From: Flavobacteriales bacterium
Lineage (GTDB): Bacteria > Bacteroidota > Bacteroidia > Flavobacteriales_D > Sanyastnellaceae
NCBI GenBank assembly: GCA_015663855.1
Contig: DQRJ01000016.1
Location: 1 to 6,410 of the forward strand
DNA length: 6,410 nt
Direction: 5' to 3'
Shown: in pieces, positions 5,746-6,410 of the stretch
Layout: each line of letters opens with the position of its first letter
Position numbering within the stretch: the stretch's first letter is position 1
Notes under the pieces: generated by a model
What the model saw: the letters and a program-made list of their open reading frames with translations, nothing else
What the model was told of the DNA's origin: nothing
Database searches by the model: none
Position numbers and translations under genes: made by a program

Positions 5746-6410
5746 TCAGGCGACATTCAAAGATTCCATTATCAAAGCTAGTCCTACCTCTGCCTCGTAG
5801 TCTGTCATTGTTATCGGAGGAGAAAGACGAAAGGCCGATGGAATGCTCAAAAACCAAAACATCAAAATTCCGAGCTCAAGGCCTTTCAAAATAACCCTCG
5901 TTGTAGCTTCAGCATTCTCGAGTTCAATGGCAAAGAACGCTCCCTTTCGTCTTACGCACTTTACTGAAGGATGGCTTGAAAGCCTTTCTTCCCACAAATT
6001 ATTTCGACGTTCCACAGCTGTAAAGTCAATGTTTTTTAGAAGTTTTAATGCCGCCGAAGCTCCCGCACAAGCAACGGGATGTCCTCCAAAAGTTGTTATA
6101 TGTCCGAGGACAGGAGTATGAGATAAAAGCGACATGTTTTCTCTAGATGTCACGAACGCGCCGATAGGCATTCCTCCTCCAAGAGCTTTTCCTACACACA
6201 AGATGTCTGGTATAATGTTGTATTCGGTAAAGGCAAATGGTCTCCCTGTACGGCCCATTCCACACTGAATTTCGTCAAGAATAAGGATTACGCCGTTGTT
6301 AGTACAGGTTTCTCGAAGTTTTAAGAGCCACTCCTTCCTGGGTATTCTTACTCCAGCATCTCCTTGTATTGTTTCCACAATTACACAAGCAACAGTTGAG
6401 TCTATTTGAG
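5746..6410 (-). CDS. Class III PLP-dependent aminotransferase, acetylornithine/ornithine type (N-terminus cut by window edge)
   Basis: The frame is open to the right edge, so about 220 residues, a little over half of a usual 390-400 residue protein, are visible. The stretch CVIVETIQGDAGVRIP is continuous across the GTG at 6378, so that codon is an internal Val and not the start. LILDEIQCGMGRTG is the family loop with the Asp that contacts the PLP pyridine nitrogen. CVGKALGGGMPIGAF contains the Schiff-base Lys (codon 6189-6187). HITTFGGHPVACAGA is the phosphate-contact region. The C-terminal small domain carries FWFLS and FRLSPPITMT, where Arg is expected to bind the substrate carboxylate. Members of this Bacteroidota group are annotated as acetylornithine- or aspartate-family aminotransferases; the amino donor cannot be fixed here. 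No arginine or other biosynthetic gene is adjacent in the window. It converges on the esterase gene. Confidence 0.92.
   Translation of the reverse strand, partial: QIDSTVACVIVETIQGDAGVRIPRKEWLLKLRETCTNNGVILILDEIQCGMGRTGRPFAFTEYNIIPDILCVGKALGGGMPIGAFVTSRENMSLLSHTPVLGHITTFGGHPVACAGASAALKLLKNIDFTAVERRNNLWEERLSSHPSVKCVRRKGAFFAIELENAEATTRVILKGLELGILMFWFLSIPSAFRLSPPITMTDYEAEVGLALIMESLNVA

Noticed and set aside
6376..6378. GTG as the start of the aminotransferase
   Set aside because: The upstream codons continue in frame as family sequence (STVACVIVETIQGD), so GTG is an internal Val and the true start is beyond the window.

Overview
The window looks like ordinary, tightly packed chromosome from a member of the Bacteroidota, most likely a Flavobacteriales-type lineage. 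Several things point there: a secreted protein with a type IX secretion (T9SS) C-terminal sorting domain, a DUF4369/DUF5106-type periplasmic thioredoxin, the Bacteroidota form of DUF2797, near absence of Shine-Dalgarno sequences, and upstream elements resembling the Bacteroidota promoter (TTTG, 19 bases, TAnnTTTG). The lineage is inferred from protein families, not from a marker gene.

Layout from left to right: (1) a TlpA/DUF5106 thioredoxin-like protein, minus strand, C-terminus cut by the left edge; (2) an alpha/beta hydrolase with GHSRGG nucleophile elbow, plus strand; (3) a secreted T9SS cargo protein with a jelly-roll-like domain, minus strand, followed by an intrinsic terminator; (4) a DUF2797 protein, plus strand; (5) a YqgE/AlgH protein, minus strand; (6) a hormone-sensitive-lipase (family IV) esterase, plus strand; (7) a class III PLP aminotransferase, minus strand, N-terminus cut by the right edge. 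Gaps total about 380 bases; no stretch over 300 bases lacks a gene. I see no tRNA, rRNA, CRISPR array, insertion sequence or phage gene.

The seven genes alternate strictly in strand (- + - + - + -), so no two can share an operon. They form three divergent pairs with short shared promoter regions (80, 108 and 72 bases with the starts chosen here) and three convergent pairs, two of which leave almost no room for a terminator (1 and 16 bases). The products do not form an evident pathway: envelope redox, two unrelated hydrolases, a secreted surface protein, a conserved YqgE protein and an amino-acid-type aminotransferase. I do not see a convincing undescribed system. The points most worth a second look are the half-lost zinc-ribbon cysteines of the DUF2797 protein, the shifted catalytic-acid motif of the family IV esterase, and the alternating layout with touching convergent ends.
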